A DNA stretch of 64,000 nucleotides, from assembly GCF_002245535.1 (NCBI RefSeq), contig NZ_NKCN01000002.1, positions 248,001-312,000 of the forward strand, read 5' to 3'. Position 1 is the first letter of the stretch, and each line of letters begins with the position of its first letter. The DNA comes from Mycobacterium lehmannii (GTDB lineage: Bacteria > Actinomycetota > Actinomycetes > Mycobacteriales > Mycobacteriaceae). This document shows positions 26,071-35,473 of the stretch, piece by piece. Made by a program: the position numbers and the translations under genes. Below the pieces are notes generated by a model. It searched no databases. It saw only the letters and a program-made list of their open reading frames with translations, and had not been told where the DNA came from.

Positions 26071-26901
26071 TCAACACGCGCAGCGCGGATGGCGCGACCA
26101 CCGCCGCGCCACCACCGAACCCACGTTGACGTCGAACTCCAACGTGGTGTCCAGCGTCGGCGGCGGTTCGGGGTGGCCCTCGACGTCGACGCCGCCGCGC
26201 ACCGCGGCAAGGACCCGGTCGACCTGGTTGAGCGCCAGCGCCGCGGTGGCCAGCAGCGTGGCCCGGTCGGCGCTGCCGACGGTGTGGCGCAGTTGCGCTG
26301 CGAGGGCAGGCCACGCCGCGTCCCGGTCGCTGCGATGCAGGTCCGCGCAGGCCAAACAACTCGTCACACCCGGAAGAACCAGCGGCCCGACCAGGCCGAC
26401 ACCGTCGCGCACCCGCACCGGCAGATGGGCGACCCCGACCGCATGCAGTTCGCGCACCATACGCGGATCGGCCACCAGGTAGTCGGTGAGAACCACGAGG
26501 TCGGTCGGCTCCGACGGCGCACCGGTGTCGGTACGGGTGCTGAGGCTCAGGCGCGCACCCGAACAGCGCAGCGCCGCGGCGAGCAGATCCGACAACGGCC
26601 CGCGCCCGTGGATGCGGACCGCGGCGGAACGGCCACGCCGGCGGGCGGCGGCGGTGACGACACCGGCGTCGACCAACGACGTCAGCAGGTTCTCGACGAC
26701 CGCGCCGTCGGGGGCGAGCGCCGCAAGGTCGGCCACCCGTGCGCCGGACTGCAGGCGGCGCAGCATGTCGGCCAGCGCCGACGTGGGAAGCCCGGCCGGC
26801 GGACGGATCACGACGGCGCGCCGCGGATCCCAGCCCACCTGCACGGCACCGTCGGGTCGCATCAGCACCGGCGTCGCGGCGCTCAACGCATAGCGCGTCA
26901 T
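26071..26901 (-). CDS. Orphan E1-like / TOMM cyclodehydratase-type protein (Rv3196-like)
   Basis: This 276-residue protein resembles the ThiF/E1-like part of cyclodehydratases that make thiazole/oxazole-modified peptides. It has an N-terminal winged-helix-like leader-binding region and a Rossmann-like stretch near AVRIHGRGPLSD. Two cysteine pairs, CLAC (182, 185) and a C-terminal CAC (274, 276), form a structural zinc site. No YcaO partner, precursor peptide or oxidase gene is nearby, so a TOMM product cannot be inferred. It could be a protein-binding relic or a partner of the neighbouring ABC1 kinase or DUF2342 protein. The same linkage occurs in M. tuberculosis as I remember it. Confidence 0.7.
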   Translation of the reverse strand: MTRYALSAATPVLMRPDGAVQVGWDPRRAVVIRPPAGLPTSALADMLRRLQSGARVADLAALAPDGAVVENLLTSLVDAGVVTAAARRRGRSAAVRIHGRGPLSDLLAAALRCSGARLSLSTRTDTGAPSEPTDLVVLTDYLVADPRMVRELHAVGVAHLPVRVRDGVGLVGPLVLPGVTSCLACADLHRSDRDAAWPALAAQLRHTVGSADRATLLATAALALNQVDRVLAAVRGGVDVEGHPEPPPTLDTTLEFDVNVGSVVARRWSRHPRCAC

Positions 26902-26970
26902 CGGTCGAGCGTGCCACGCCGGCGGCGGGTCACCCCCAGTTATCCACAGGGGTCACCGGTCACCGACCGG

Positions 26971-28350
26971 CTACCGGTCGTCGTCGTCCGGCTTCTGGAT
27001 GTCCTTCTCGAGATCGGCGATCGCCTCCTCGATGGCGCTGTCCATGCCGCTGGTGTCGCCGCCGATCATCCGGTCGATGAACCCGGCCGGTTCGTCGAGA
27101 TCCTTTGCGCTGGGCAGCAGGTCGGGGTGCTGCCACACCGCGTCGCGGCGGTCGGAGCCGACGGCCTCGGTCAACCGCTCCCACAACGCGGCGGCCTCGC
27201 GCATCTTGCGCGGACGCAACTCCAGGCCCACCAGGGTCGCGAACGTCTGCTCGGCGGGCCCGCCGGTGCCGCGGCGCCTGCGCAGCATCTCCGCCAGCGC
27301 CGACGTGCCGGGAATACGGTCGCCGAGCGCGTCGGAGACGACGGTCTGCACCCACCCCTCGATCAGCGCGAGCAACGTCTCCAGCCGCTCGAGCGCCGCG
27401 GTCTGTTCCGGCGTCGCCTTCGGCTCGAAGATGCCCTGGTTGAGCAGCTGTTCCATCTGAGCCGGGTCGGTCAGCGCGGCAGGGTTGAGGCCGGACGCCA
27501 GTTCCTCGATGCCGCTCATGTCGATCTTCATCCCGCGGGCGAACGCCTCGACCGCGTTGAGCAGCTGGCTGGCCAGCCACGGCACGTGGCTGAACAGGCG
27601 GTGATGGGCGGCCTCGCGGGCGGCCAGGAACGTCAGGATCTCGCTACGCGGTTGCTCGAGGCCCTCCGACAGCGACTCGACCGCCTCGGGCATCAGCGCG
27701 GCCACGCCCTTGGGGCCCAAGGGCAGCCCGATGTCGGTGGAGGTCAACACTTCTCGCGACAGCTTGCCCAGCGCCTGCCCCAGCTGTGAGCCGAACGCCA
27801 TGCCACCCATCTGCGTCATCATCGACAGCAGCGGACCGGCCATGGTGCGCGCCTCCTCGGGAAGCGCCGACACCCACACCGTGGAGATCTGTTCGGCGAC
27901 TGGGTCGCACAGCCGCTTCCACCTGTCGAGGGTGTTGTCGATCCAGTCCGTCGGGGTCCAGGCGACCGACTTGCTGGTTCCCGCGGGAAGCGCTGTCACC
28001 CCGTCGAGCCAGGTCTCGGCCAGGTGCACGGCGTCGACGATCGCGGCCGACGTCTTCTCCGGAATCGGAGCGACGAAACCGATCTGGCTCGACGCCAACT
28101 GGCGGGCCAGGTCGTAGTTCACCGGTCCGGATTGTTTGCCGCCGGCCATCGCGCTGGAGGCGCCGCTGAACATCTCCCCGAGCTTGCTGAAGATTTGCCC
28201 CAGCTGGGACATGTCGAACTCGGATCCGCCTTGAAAGCCCATGCCGAACGGGTCGCCGGGCCCCCCGGATCCGGAGTCGGGATCCTTCTTGCGCTTGTCG
28301 CGCTCGGGGTCGTCGTCGCCGGCGGAGAAGCCGAAAGGCACGTCAGCCAT
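26971..28350 (-). CDS. Zinc-dependent metalloprotease-like protein (DUF2342, Rv3195-like)
   Basis: This 459-residue, largely helical, probably cytosolic protein has a glycine/aspartate-rich N-terminus. A central segment REAAHHRLFSHVPWL resembles a zinc-binding helix with paired histidines, which is why the family is labelled putative zinc-dependent metalloprotease or hydrolase. It lacks a strict HExxH motif, so catalysis is uncertain. The ATG at 28350 (MADVPFGFS) is preferred over the one at 28368. It is the first gene of a probable run with the E1-like protein and the ABC1 kinase. It is divergent from the PDZ-Lon gene. Confidence 0.75.
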   Translation of the reverse strand: MADVPFGFSAGDDDPERDKRKKDPDSGSGGPGDPFGMGFQGGSEFDMSQLGQIFSKLGEMFSGASSAMAGGKQSGPVNYDLARQLASSQIGFVAPIPEKTSAAIVDAVHLAETWLDGVTALPAGTSKSVAWTPTDWIDNTLDRWKRLCDPVAEQISTVWVSALPEEARTMAGPLLSMMTQMGGMAFGSQLGQALGKLSREVLTSTDIGLPLGPKGVAALMPEAVESLSEGLEQPRSEILTFLAAREAAHHRLFSHVPWLASQLLNAVEAFARGMKIDMSGIEELASGLNPAALTDPAQMEQLLNQGIFEPKATPEQTAALERLETLLALIEGWVQTVVSDALGDRIPGTSALAEMLRRRRGTGGPAEQTFATLVGLELRPRKMREAAALWERLTEAVGSDRRDAVWQHPDLLPSAKDLDEPAGFIDRMIGGDTSGMDSAIEEAIADLEKDIQKPDDDDR

Positions 28351-28512
28351 GTCCCCAACGGTACTCACCAGGGCGGCGCCTCGTGGGTGGGCGCCTCACG
28401 CTGACAGCGAACCCGCCCTGGACCGCCCGTTTCCGCGTTGCAGCGGGCTACCAGGCCGGCGACGGACGTCGTGGGCACGGTCGCTTGCACCGCAACCTTT
28501 AGATTGGGCGGC

Positions 28513-29535
28513 GTGAACAGGCGGACTTTGACGTTGATCGTCGCGCTCGTGCCGATTCTGGTGTTCGGCGCGCTGGTGTCGGCGGTGACGGTGCCCTTCG
28601 TCTCCCTGGGGCCGGGGCCGACGTTCAACACGCTCGGCGAGTTCGACGGTAAGCCGGTCGTCGAGATCGAGGGCACCGATGTCTATCCGACCTCGGGGCA
28701 CCTGAACATGACCACGGTGTCGCAGCGCGATCAGCTCAGGCTGGGCGAGGCGATGGCGCTGTGGCTGTCGGGCCGCGAACAACTGGTCCCGCGTGACCTG
28801 GTCTACCCGCCGGACAAGACCCGCGAAGAGGTCGACGAGGCCAACACCACCGATTTCCGCAACTCCGAACGCAGCGCCGAGTACGCCGCGCTGCATTTCC
28901 TGGAGTTCCCGATGGCGGTGACGGTGGAAAACGTCAACGATCCGGGCCCGTCGGCGGGAAAGCTGCGCGACGGTGACGCGATCGACGCCGTCAACGGCAC
29001 GCCGGTGACCACACTCGAGGAGTTCCAAGCCCTTTTGAAGGACACCAAGCCCGGCGACACCGTGAAGCTGGACTACCGCCGCAAGGATGCGCCGTCCGGC
29101 GTCGCCATCATCACGCTGGGCAAGCACCCCGATCGCGACCAGGGTCTCCTCGGCATCGGCGTGCTCGACGCGCCGTGGGCGCCGTTCTCGATCGAATTCA
29201 ACCTCGAGAAGATCGGCGGCCCGTCGGCGGGCTTGATGTTCTCGCTGGCGGTGGTCGACAAACTGACCACCGGCGACCTCAACGGCGGGAAGTTCGTCGC
29301 CGGCAGCGGCACCATCAGCGGAGACGGCGAGGTCGGCTCGATCGGCGGCATCACCCACAAGATGCTGAGCGCGCGCGAGGAGGGCGCCACCATCTTCCTG
29401 GTGCCCGCCGACAACTGCGAAGAAGCCAAGACGGCGCCGCAGGACGGTATGGAACTGGTCAAGGTCGAGACCCTGTCGCAAGCCGTCGACGCGTTGAAGA
29501 CCTTGTCCGCCGGTGGCGAACGCCCCCATTGTTAG
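28513..29535 (+). CDS. Membrane-anchored PDZ-Lon (S16) serine protease
   Basis: This 340-residue Rv3194c-type protease has an N-terminal membrane anchor (about residues 7-27) and a PDZ domain (about 130-215, with DAIDAVNGTPV). The Lon-type proteolytic domain has catalytic Ser238 in GGPSAGLMF and Lys283 in GITHKMLSA. The active site should lie outside the membrane, unlike cytosolic Lon. The GTG at 28513 gives the expected length; the frame extends to 28438 without support. The adjacent UPF0182 gene follows after 77 bp and is probably co-expressed. The substrates are unknown. Confidence 0.9.
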   Translation: MNRRTLTLIVALVPILVFGALVSAVTVPFVSLGPGPTFNTLGEFDGKPVVEIEGTDVYPTSGHLNMTTVSQRDQLRLGEAMALWLSGREQLVPRDLVYPPDKTREEVDEANTTDFRNSERSAEYAALHFLEFPMAVTVENVNDPGPSAGKLRDGDAIDAVNGTPVTTLEEFQALLKDTKPGDTVKLDYRRKDAPSGVAIITLGKHPDRDQGLLGIGVLDAPWAPFSIEFNLEKIGGPSAGLMFSLAVVDKLTTGDLNGGKFVAGSGTISGDGEVGSIGGITHKMLSAREEGATIFLVPADNCEEAKTAPQDGMELVKVETLSQAVDALKTLSAGGERPHC

Positions 29536-29612
29536 GTCATCGGCGAAAAGCCGTTGCGTAGAGTTGGGGCCACGTCGAGCACGACGTACAGGAACGGGAC
29601 TGGAGTCAACGA

Positions 29613-32600
29613 GTGGGTATGCGGCCCGCGGCACGAATGCCGAAGCTGACACGACGTAGCCGAATTCTCATCGCGCTGGGAGCCGTGATCGTGCTCCTGT
29701 TGTTGATCGGCCCGCGGCTGGTCGACACCTACGTCGACTGGCTGTGGTTCGGCGAACTCGGCTACCGCTCGGTTTTCACCACGGTGCTGTTCACCCAGAT
29801 CCTGCTGTTCCTGGTCGTGTCGCTGGTGATCGGTTCGATCCTGTTCGCGGGGTTGGCGCTGGCCTACCGGACCCGGCCGGTGTTCGTGCCGACCAACGGC
29901 CCCAACGACCCGGTCGCGGCCTACCGCACCGCGGTGATGGCGCGGCTGCGCCTCGTCGGCTTCGGGGTTCCCGCGCTCATCGGCTTGTTCGTCGGGTTGT
30001 TCGCGCTGGGCCAGTGGGAGACGGTCCAGTTGTTCCTGCACGGCAACAGCTTCGGGATCACCGACCCGCAGTTCGGTAAGGATCTGGGCTTCTACGCCTT
30101 CGACCTGCCGTTCTACCGGATGGTCCTGAACTACCTGTTCGTCGCGACCTTCCTGGCCTTCATCGGAAACCTGTTGGGCCACTACTTGTTCGGCGGTATC
30201 CGGCTCTCGGGCCGCGCCGGTGCGTTGAGCCGTGCCGCGCGCATCCAGTTGATCACCCTGGTCGGCATCCTGATGCTGCTCAAGGCGATCGCGTACTGGT
30301 TGGACCGCTACGAGCTGCTGAGCCACACCCGCGGCGGCAAGCCGTTCACCGGTGCGGGCTACACCGACATCAACGCGGTGCTGCCCGCCAAGCTGATCCT
30401 GATGGCGATCGCCGTGATCTGCGCGGCCGCGGTGTTCTCGGCGATCGTGCTGCGCGACCTGCGGATCCCCGCCATCGGCGTGGTGTTGTTGCTGCTCTCG
30501 TCGCTGGTTGTCGGCGCGGGCTGGCCGCTGGTCGTCGAGCAGTTCAGCGTCAAACCGAATGCGGCGCAGAAGGAAAGCGAATACATCAGCCGAAGCATCT
30601 CGGCGACCAGACAGGCCTACGGGCTCACCGACGACGTGGTGAGCTATCGCGACTATCCGGGTAACGCCCCCGCGACCGCAGCCCAGGTGGCCGCTGACCG
30701 CGCCACGACGTCCAACATCCGCGTGCTCGACCCCAACATCGTCAGCCCGGCATTCACCCAGTTCCAGCAGGGCAAGAACTTCTACTACTTCCCCGACCAG
30801 CTGAACATGGATCGGTACCGGGATGAGGACGGGAACCTACGCGACTATGTGGTCGCCGCGCGCGAACTCAATCCCGACCGGTTGATCGACAACCAGCGCG
30901 ACTGGATCAACCGCCACTCGGTCTACACCCACGGCAACGGTTTCATCGCCTCGCCGGCCAACACCGTGCGCGGCGTGGCCAACGACCCCAACCAGAACGG
31001 CGGCTACCCGGAGTTTTTGGCCAGTGTGGTCGGCGCGAACGGTGAGGTGATCTCACCCGGACCCGCCCCGCTGGCCCAGCCCCGCATCTACTACGGCCCC
31101 GTCATCGCCAACACCCCGGCCGACTACGCCATTGTGGGGGAGAACGGTGCGCCGCGGGAGTACGACTACGAGAACAACGTCGAGACCCGCAACTACACCT
31201 ACACCGGTGAGGGCGGCGTTCCGATCGGCAACTGGCTGACGCGCAGCGTCTTCGCCGCGAAGTTCGCCGAGCGAAACTTCCTGTTCTCCAACGTGATCGG
31301 GGAGAACAGCAAGCTCCTGTTCAATCGTGACCCGGCCAAGCGGGTCGAGGCGGTGGCGCCGTGGCTGACCACCGACACCGCGGTCTACCCGGCCATCGTC
31401 AACGAGCGCATCGTCTGGATCGTCGACGGCTACACCACGCTGGACAACTACCCGTACTCGGAGTTGACGACCTTGTCCTCGGCCACCGTGGACTCAAACG
31501 AGGTGGCGCTGAACCGGTTGCAGCCCGACAAGCAGGTGTCCTACATCCGCAACTCGGTCAAGGCCACCGTCGACGCCTACGACGGCACGGTGTCGCTGTA
31601 CGCGCAGGACGAAGACGATCCGGTGCTGCAGGCGTGGATGAAGGTGTTCCCGGGCACGGTCAAGCCCAAGAGCGAGATCTCCGATGAACTGCAGGAGCAT
31701 CTGCGCTATCCGGAAGACCTGTTCAAGGTGCAGCGTGCGCTGCTGGCGAAGTACCACGTCGACGACCCGATCACCTTCTTCTCGACGTCGGACTTCTGGG
31801 ACGTTCCGCTCGATCCCAACCCCACCGCGAGCAGCTATCAGCCGCCGTACTACATCGTGGCCAAAGACCTTGCGGCCAACGAGCGTGCGGCATCGTTCCA
31901 GTTGACCAGTGCGATGAACCGGTTCCGCCGCGACTTCCTGGCCGCGTTCATGAGTGCCAGTTCCGACCCGGACACCTACGGCAAAATCACCGTGCTGACG
32001 ATCCCGGGACAGGTCAACGGTCCCAAGCTGGCGTTCAACGCGATCAGCACCGATACGGCGGTGTCCCAGGACCTCGGTGTCATCGGCCGCGACAACCAGA
32101 ACCGCATCCGGTGGGGCAACCTGCTGACGCTGCCGGTCGCCGAGGGCGGATTGCTCTATGTCGCACCGGTATACGCCTCACCCGGGGCCAGCGACGCCGC
32201 GTCGTCGTACCCGCGCCTGATCCGCGTGGCGATGATGTACAACGACAAGGTCGGCTACGGCCCGACGGTGCGCGACGCGCTGATCGAGTTGTTCGGGCCC
32301 GGCGCGGACGCCACGGCCACCGGCCCCGCGCCCATCGCGGGCACCGGCGGCGAGCAGCCCGCGGCGCAGCCACCGGCCGACGGCGAAGCTCCGTCGGCTC
32401 GCCCGCCGGCCAACCAGCAGGGCCGGACGCCGCAACCGCCGGCGGCAGCGGTGCCGCCGGGCGGGCCGGTCGAGCTGTCGGGTGCGAAAGCCGCTGCGCT
32501 GCAGGAGGTCAACACGGCGCTCGACGGGCTGCGCCAGGCGCAGCAGGGCGGCAACTTCGCCGAGTTCGGCGAGGCGCTGCAACGCCTCGACGATGCGATG

Positions 32601-32624
32601 GAGAAATACCAGTCCGCGAACTGA
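29613..32624 (+). CDS. UPF0182 large membrane protein (Rv3193c-like)
   Basis: This 1003-residue protein has about seven hydrophobic helices in the first 310 residues, then a large external domain of about 550 residues containing many tyrosines and asparagines. A Pro/Ala/Gly-rich linker (about 900-950) leads to a short C-terminal coiled region ([19 protein letters not shown]). This layout is diagnostic of UPF0182, widespread in actinobacteria and cyanobacteria and without known function. GTG 29613 or ATG 29619 can start it. The neighbouring PDZ-Lon protease is conserved with it, suggesting shared envelope quality-control work, but this is inference. Confidence 0.9.
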   Translation: MGMRPAARMPKLTRRSRILIALGAVIVLLLLIGPRLVDTYVDWLWFGELGYRSVFTTVLFTQILLFLVVSLVIGSILFAGLALAYRTRPVFVPTNGPNDPVAAYRTAVMARLRLVGFGVPALIGLFVGLFALGQWETVQLFLHGNSFGITDPQFGKDLGFYAFDLPFYRMVLNYLFVATFLAFIGNLLGHYLFGGIRLSGRAGALSRAARIQLITLVGILMLLKAIAYWLDRYELLSHTRGGKPFTGAGYTDINAVLPAKLILMAIAVICAAAVFSAIVLRDLRIPAIGVVLLLLSSLVVGAGWPLVVEQFSVKPNAAQKESEYISRSISATRQAYGLTDDVVSYRDYPGNAPATAAQVAADRATTSNIRVLDPNIVSPAFTQFQQGKNFYYFPDQLNMDRYRDEDGNLRDYVVAARELNPDRLIDNQRDWINRHSVYTHGNGFIASPANTVRGVANDPNQNGGYPEFLASVVGANGEVISPGPAPLAQPRIYYGPVIANTPADYAIVGENGAPREYDYENNVETRNYTYTGEGGVPIGNWLTRSVFAAKFAERNFLFSNVIGENSKLLFNRDPAKRVEAVAPWLTTDTAVYPAIVNERIVWIVDGYTTLDNYPYSELTTLSSATVDSNEVALNRLQPDKQVSYIRNSVKATVDAYDGTVSLYAQDEDDPVLQAWMKVFPGTVKPKSEISDELQEHLRYPEDLFKVQRALLAKYHVDDPITFFSTSDFWDVPLDPNPTASSYQPPYYIVAKDLAANERAASFQLTSAMNRFRRDFLAAFMSASSDPDTYGKITVLTIPGQVNGPKLAFNAISTDTAVSQDLGVIGRDNQNRIRWGNLLTLPVAEGGLLYVAPVYASPGASDAASSYPRLIRVAMMYNDKVGYGPTVRDALIELFGPGADATATGPAPIAGTGGEQPAAQPPADGEAPSARPPANQQGRTPQPPAAAVPPGGPVELSGAKAAALQEVNTALDGLRQAQQGGNFAEFGEALQRLDDAMEKYQSAN

Positions 32625-32659
32625 CCCCACCCTGGTTCCGCGAGCGGCCCACGCGTTCC

Positions 32660-32720
32660 GCGAGCGACCGTGTTTGTCCCGCGACACGCCGCCACAGTGC
32701 GTACATTTGCGGTCGCTCGC
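32660..32720. repeat. 61-bp palindromic intergenic element, family A copy 2
   Basis: Perfect 11-bp arms GCGAGCGACCG (32660-32670) and CGGTCGCTCGC (32710-32720) enclose a core with GACACGCC at 32683. It lies between the UPF0182 gene and the initiator tRNA. It is the best-preserved of the three copies. Confidence 0.8.
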
Positions 32721-32827
32721 GAGGCGCCAACGGCCATGCAATCGCAGGGGTGACGCGATTCACCACCATCGGTGACCGCGCGATTTGGAACTGCGCGAGC
32801 GCCTTCGGTAACGTTGCGTTCACCCGA

Positions 32828-32901
32828 CGCGGGGTGGAGCAGCTCGGTAGCTCGCTGGGCTCATAACCCAGAGGTCGCAGGTTCGAATCCTGTCCCCGCT
32901 A
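32828..32901 (+). tRNA. Initiator tRNA-fMet (CAU anticodon)
   Basis: The 74-nt cloverleaf begins CGCGGGGTGGAGC. The anticodon loop is CTCATAA, the T-arm loop TTCGAAT, and the 3' acceptor strand CCCCGCT plus discriminator A. Initiator features are present: an unpaired C1-U72 end and three consecutive G-C pairs (GGG/CCC) in the anticodon stem. The 3' CCA is not encoded, since the next bases are CTA. A strong hairpin follows 8 bp later. Confidence 0.96.
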
Positions 32902-32908
32902 CTAGGTG

Positions 32909-32942
32909 GAACGGCCCTCGGAGGACACTCCGGGGGCCGTTC
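32909..32942 (+). terminator. Hairpin terminator after the initiator tRNA
   Basis: A 15-bp stem (32909-32923 with 32928-32942, one G-T pair) closes a GACA loop directly downstream of the tRNA. Only a weak T-containing tail (CTCATTC) follows. Confidence 0.75.
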
Positions 32943-32950
32943 TCATTCGC

Positions 32951-32972
32951 TTCCCATTGGCTTCCCATTGGC
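32951..32972 (+). repeat. 11-bp tandem direct repeat
   Basis: TTCCCATTGGC occurs twice in tandem just beyond the tRNA terminator. It is short and may be slippage. The position beside a tRNA gene is where integrative elements sometimes leave marks, but no integrase or attachment-site duplication of the tRNA end was found. Confidence 0.7.
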
Positions 32973-33064
32973 TACGCCGCTCCCGGAAGCGTCGGCCCGA
33001 TGCTTGCCGCAGGAGAGTCCCGCACCGCACACTTCTCACGTGGACCCCACCGAAGGAGCCTGCG

Positions 33065-33808
33065 ATGGCGTTGGTCGTTGATCCGCTCGACGACATCGGG
33101 GTGATCCGCCTCTCGCGGTGGATCTTCAACTGCTACCTGATCCGTGGCGACCGCGGCGTTGTCGTGGTCGACGCGGGCATGCCCGGCAGCGCCGACGACG
33201 TCGCGGGCGTGCTGTCGGTCTACCGCGGCACCGTCGGCGCGGTCGCAGCCACCCACGGCCACAGCGACCACGTCGCCGGGGCGCCGCGACTGGCCGCCGA
33301 ACACCTCGTGGCGCTCCATCTTCCCGAGGTCACTCTCAGCTATCTGGACGGCACGCGGCAGCCCCGCACCCCGGCGCTGAGCAAGATCGTCCAGATCTGG
33401 CCCACCCTGATCAGCCAGCCGCTGGACCTGACCGGACTGCGCGGCTTCGCCGACGGCCCCCGCATCGCCGGGTACGGCGGAGGTAAGGGGATGGTCGGTG
33501 ACGCCCTTGGCGGGGCGCGACCGCTGGCCGACGGTCAGCCGCTGCCCGGCGCGCCGGGCTGGGAGGTGCTGCACGTGCCCGGCCACACCGACGACTCGAC
33601 CGCGTTCTGGCATGCCGACAGTCGGACCCTGATCTCCGGCGACGCGGTGCTCAGCGCGGGCGGGCAAGCCTGGTTCACCCCCGAGACCGTCGACGCCGCC
33701 GCCGCGAAACGCAGCGAGCAGCGCATGCGCGCGCTGCCCGTCGAACACCTACTGCCCGGCCACGGTCTGCCGGTGCACCGGGTCGACGTCTGGGCCGATG
33801 CCCGCTGA
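33065..33808 (+). CDS. Metallo-beta-lactamase-fold hydrolase
   Basis: This 247-residue enzyme has the metal-binding motif THGHSDHVAG (His64, His66, Asp68, His69). Downstream ligands are in HVPGHTDDS, GDAVLS and LPGHG. It belongs to the broad glyoxalase II-like group of thioester or ester hydrolases. ATG 33065 follows AAGGAG (33052-33057); an extension to 32906 would overlap the tRNA terminator and is rejected. The substrate is not identifiable. It stands alone between the tRNA and the iron-boxed mbtM. Confidence 0.85.
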   Translation: MALVVDPLDDIGVIRLSRWIFNCYLIRGDRGVVVVDAGMPGSADDVAGVLSVYRGTVGAVAATHGHSDHVAGAPRLAAEHLVALHLPEVTLSYLDGTRQPRTPALSKIVQIWPTLISQPLDLTGLRGFADGPRIAGYGGGKGMVGDALGGARPLADGQPLPGAPGWEVLHVPGHTDDSTAFWHADSRTLISGDAVLSAGGQAWFTPETVDAAAAKRSEQRMRALPVEHLLPGHGLPVHRVDVWADAR

Positions 33809-33864
33809 AGCTGGCCTACGAACGAAGCCTCCCACCCCGTAGGATCACCGCAAATTCCCGTAAG

Positions 33865-33883
33865 TTAGCTTAGGCGATATTTA
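33865..33883 (+). promoter_or_regulatory. IdeR-like iron box upstream of mbtM
   Basis: TTAGCTTAGGCGATATTTA agrees with the IdeR consensus TTAGGTTAGGCTAACCTAA at 13 of 19 positions, 10 of 11 in the left half. It lies 49 bp before the mbtM start in an A/T-rich gap, where binding of iron-loaded IdeR would block transcription. Confidence 0.65.
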
Positions 33884-33931
33884 CTAGACCGAAAATCGCG
33901 AATTGAGCGGGTAAGCACTGCGAGGTTATAG

Positions 33932-35452
33932 ATGAAATCGTTGGCTGCGACATTTGCCGAGCGGTTGACCAGCTCCGATAACAGCCTCTACGTCTTCGAC
34001 GACGGGACGTGGACGCGCCACCCCTGGTCGGAAGTGCACGCCCGCGCCGAGAATGTCGCCGACTGGCTGCTCAACGAGGAAGTGGCCGCGCTCGGCCTGG
34101 CGAACGAGCCCACCGTCGAACTCATCGCGGCCATCCTCGGCGCCTTCCAGGCCGGCGTGCCGGTGACCATCGCGCCCGGCCCCGTCCGCGGCGCCGACGC
34201 CGACAAGTGGGCGCAATCCACGGTGGCCCGGTTCGCGGGCATGGGCGTCAGCCACGTGCTCAGCCGGGGACGTCAGCTGGAGCAACTGGGCCTCGTCGAC
34301 AGCGGCCCGATCGTCAAGGAACTGGATTCGGTCGCCCCGCTGACCCGATCGACGAACTTCCGGCGACCCGACCGAGCCGCCGACATCGCGATCCTGCAGG
34401 GCACAGCAGGCTCCACAGGCGTGCCGCGCGCGGTGCAGCTGTCACCGGACGCGGTGCTCGCCAACCTCGACGGCCTGAACACGCGGATTGGGGTTGGACC
34501 GGGCGACGTCGGCTGCTCCTGGCTGCCGCTGTACCACGACATGGGCCTGAGCTTCGTGCTCGCCGGGGCGTTGGCCGGCATCGACGTGTGGCAGGCGCCG
34601 ACGGCGGCCTTCCAGGCGTCGCCGTTTCGGTGGCTGAACTGGCTCACCGAGAGCCGCGCCACGATCACGGCTGCGCCCAACATGGCCTACGGCCTGATCG
34701 GGAAGTACTCGCGACGCGTCACCGATGTCGACCTCGGCAGCCTGCGGTTCGCGCTCAACGGCGGCGAACCCGTCGACTGCGCGCTCACCGCGCGCTTCGC
34801 CGAGGAGATGGCCCGATTCGGATTCGACGCGGGCGCGCTCGCGCCCTCCTATGGCTTGGCCGAATCCACCTGTGCGGTAACGGTTCCCGAACCCGGTCGC
34901 GGCCTGGTCATCGACGACGCCGGTCATGCGCTGCTCGGCGAGCCGATACCCGGCATGTCGGTGCGCGTCGAACAGCGCGGGGACGGCAAGGTCGGCGAGA
35001 TCTTGATCCGCGGTACCTCGATGATGTCGGGTTACCGCGACGACGCACCGTTGCATCCCGACGACTGGTTCGCCACAGGCGATCTCGGCTACCTCGTCGA
35101 CGGCAGCCTCGTGGTGTGCGGTCGCGCCAAGGAACTGATCACCGTGGCCGGCCGCAACATCTTCCCGGCGGAGGTCGAGCGGGTGGCCGCGGGAGCGGCC
35201 GGTGTGCGCGAAGGCGCCGTGGTCGCCATCGGGGTGGGGGAGCGGTCGATCCGTCCCGGTGTCGCGATCGTCGCCGAGTTCCGCGGACCCGACGAGGCGC
35301 GGTCGCGCGCCGACCTCATCGAGCGCGTCGCATCCGAATGCGGTGTGGTGCCCAGCGAGGTCGTCTTCGTCAAACCCGGTACTCTGCCGCGAACCTCGTC
35401 GGGCAAGCTGCGCAGGCTCGAGGTCAAACGCGACCTGCTGCAGCAGCAGTGA
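33932..35452 (+). CDS. mbtM: Long-chain fatty acyl-AMP ligase of mycobactin synthesis (MbtM/FadD33-like)
   Basis: This 506-residue adenylate-forming enzyme activates a fatty acid as acyl-AMP for loading on an acyl carrier protein; in mycobactin the chain acylates the lysine side chain. The ATP loop is [11 protein letters not shown] (156-166). Other motifs are [47 protein letters not shown] and the catalytic lysine in PRTSSGK (about Lys492). Whole-length resemblance to M. tuberculosis MbtM is strong from memory. In M. tuberculosis mbtM sits with mbtL, mbtN and mbtK; here none of these is adjacent. The IdeR-like box upstream supports an iron-starvation role. Confidence 0.87.
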   Translation: MKSLAATFAERLTSSDNSLYVFDDGTWTRHPWSEVHARAENVADWLLNEEVAALGLANEPTVELIAAILGAFQAGVPVTIAPGPVRGADADKWAQSTVARFAGMGVSHVLSRGRQLEQLGLVDSGPIVKELDSVAPLTRSTNFRRPDRAADIAILQGTAGSTGVPRAVQLSPDAVLANLDGLNTRIGVGPGDVGCSWLPLYHDMGLSFVLAGALAGIDVWQAPTAAFQASPFRWLNWLTESRATITAAPNMAYGLIGKYSRRVTDVDLGSLRFALNGGEPVDCALTARFAEEMARFGFDAGALAPSYGLAESTCAVTVPEPGRGLVIDDAGHALLGEPIPGMSVRVEQRGDGKVGEILIRGTSMMSGYRDDAPLHPDDWFATGDLGYLVDGSLVVCGRAKELITVAGRNIFPAEVERVAAGAAGVREGAVVAIGVGERSIRPGVAIVAEFRGPDEARSRADLIERVASECGVVPSEVVFVKPGTLPRTSSGKLRRLEVKRDLLQQQ

Positions 35453-35473
35453 ACCCGTCAGCTCCATGACAGG

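Noticed and set aside
26940..26948. TTATCCACA, a consensus-like DnaA box
   Set aside because: Single copy, no cluster, no AT-rich region and no dnaA/dnaN nearby; probably chance or a minor regulatory site.
32951..32972. Attachment site of an integrated element beside the tRNA
   Set aside because: Only a short tandem repeat is present; no integrase, no repeat of the tRNA 3' end and no island-like genes follow.
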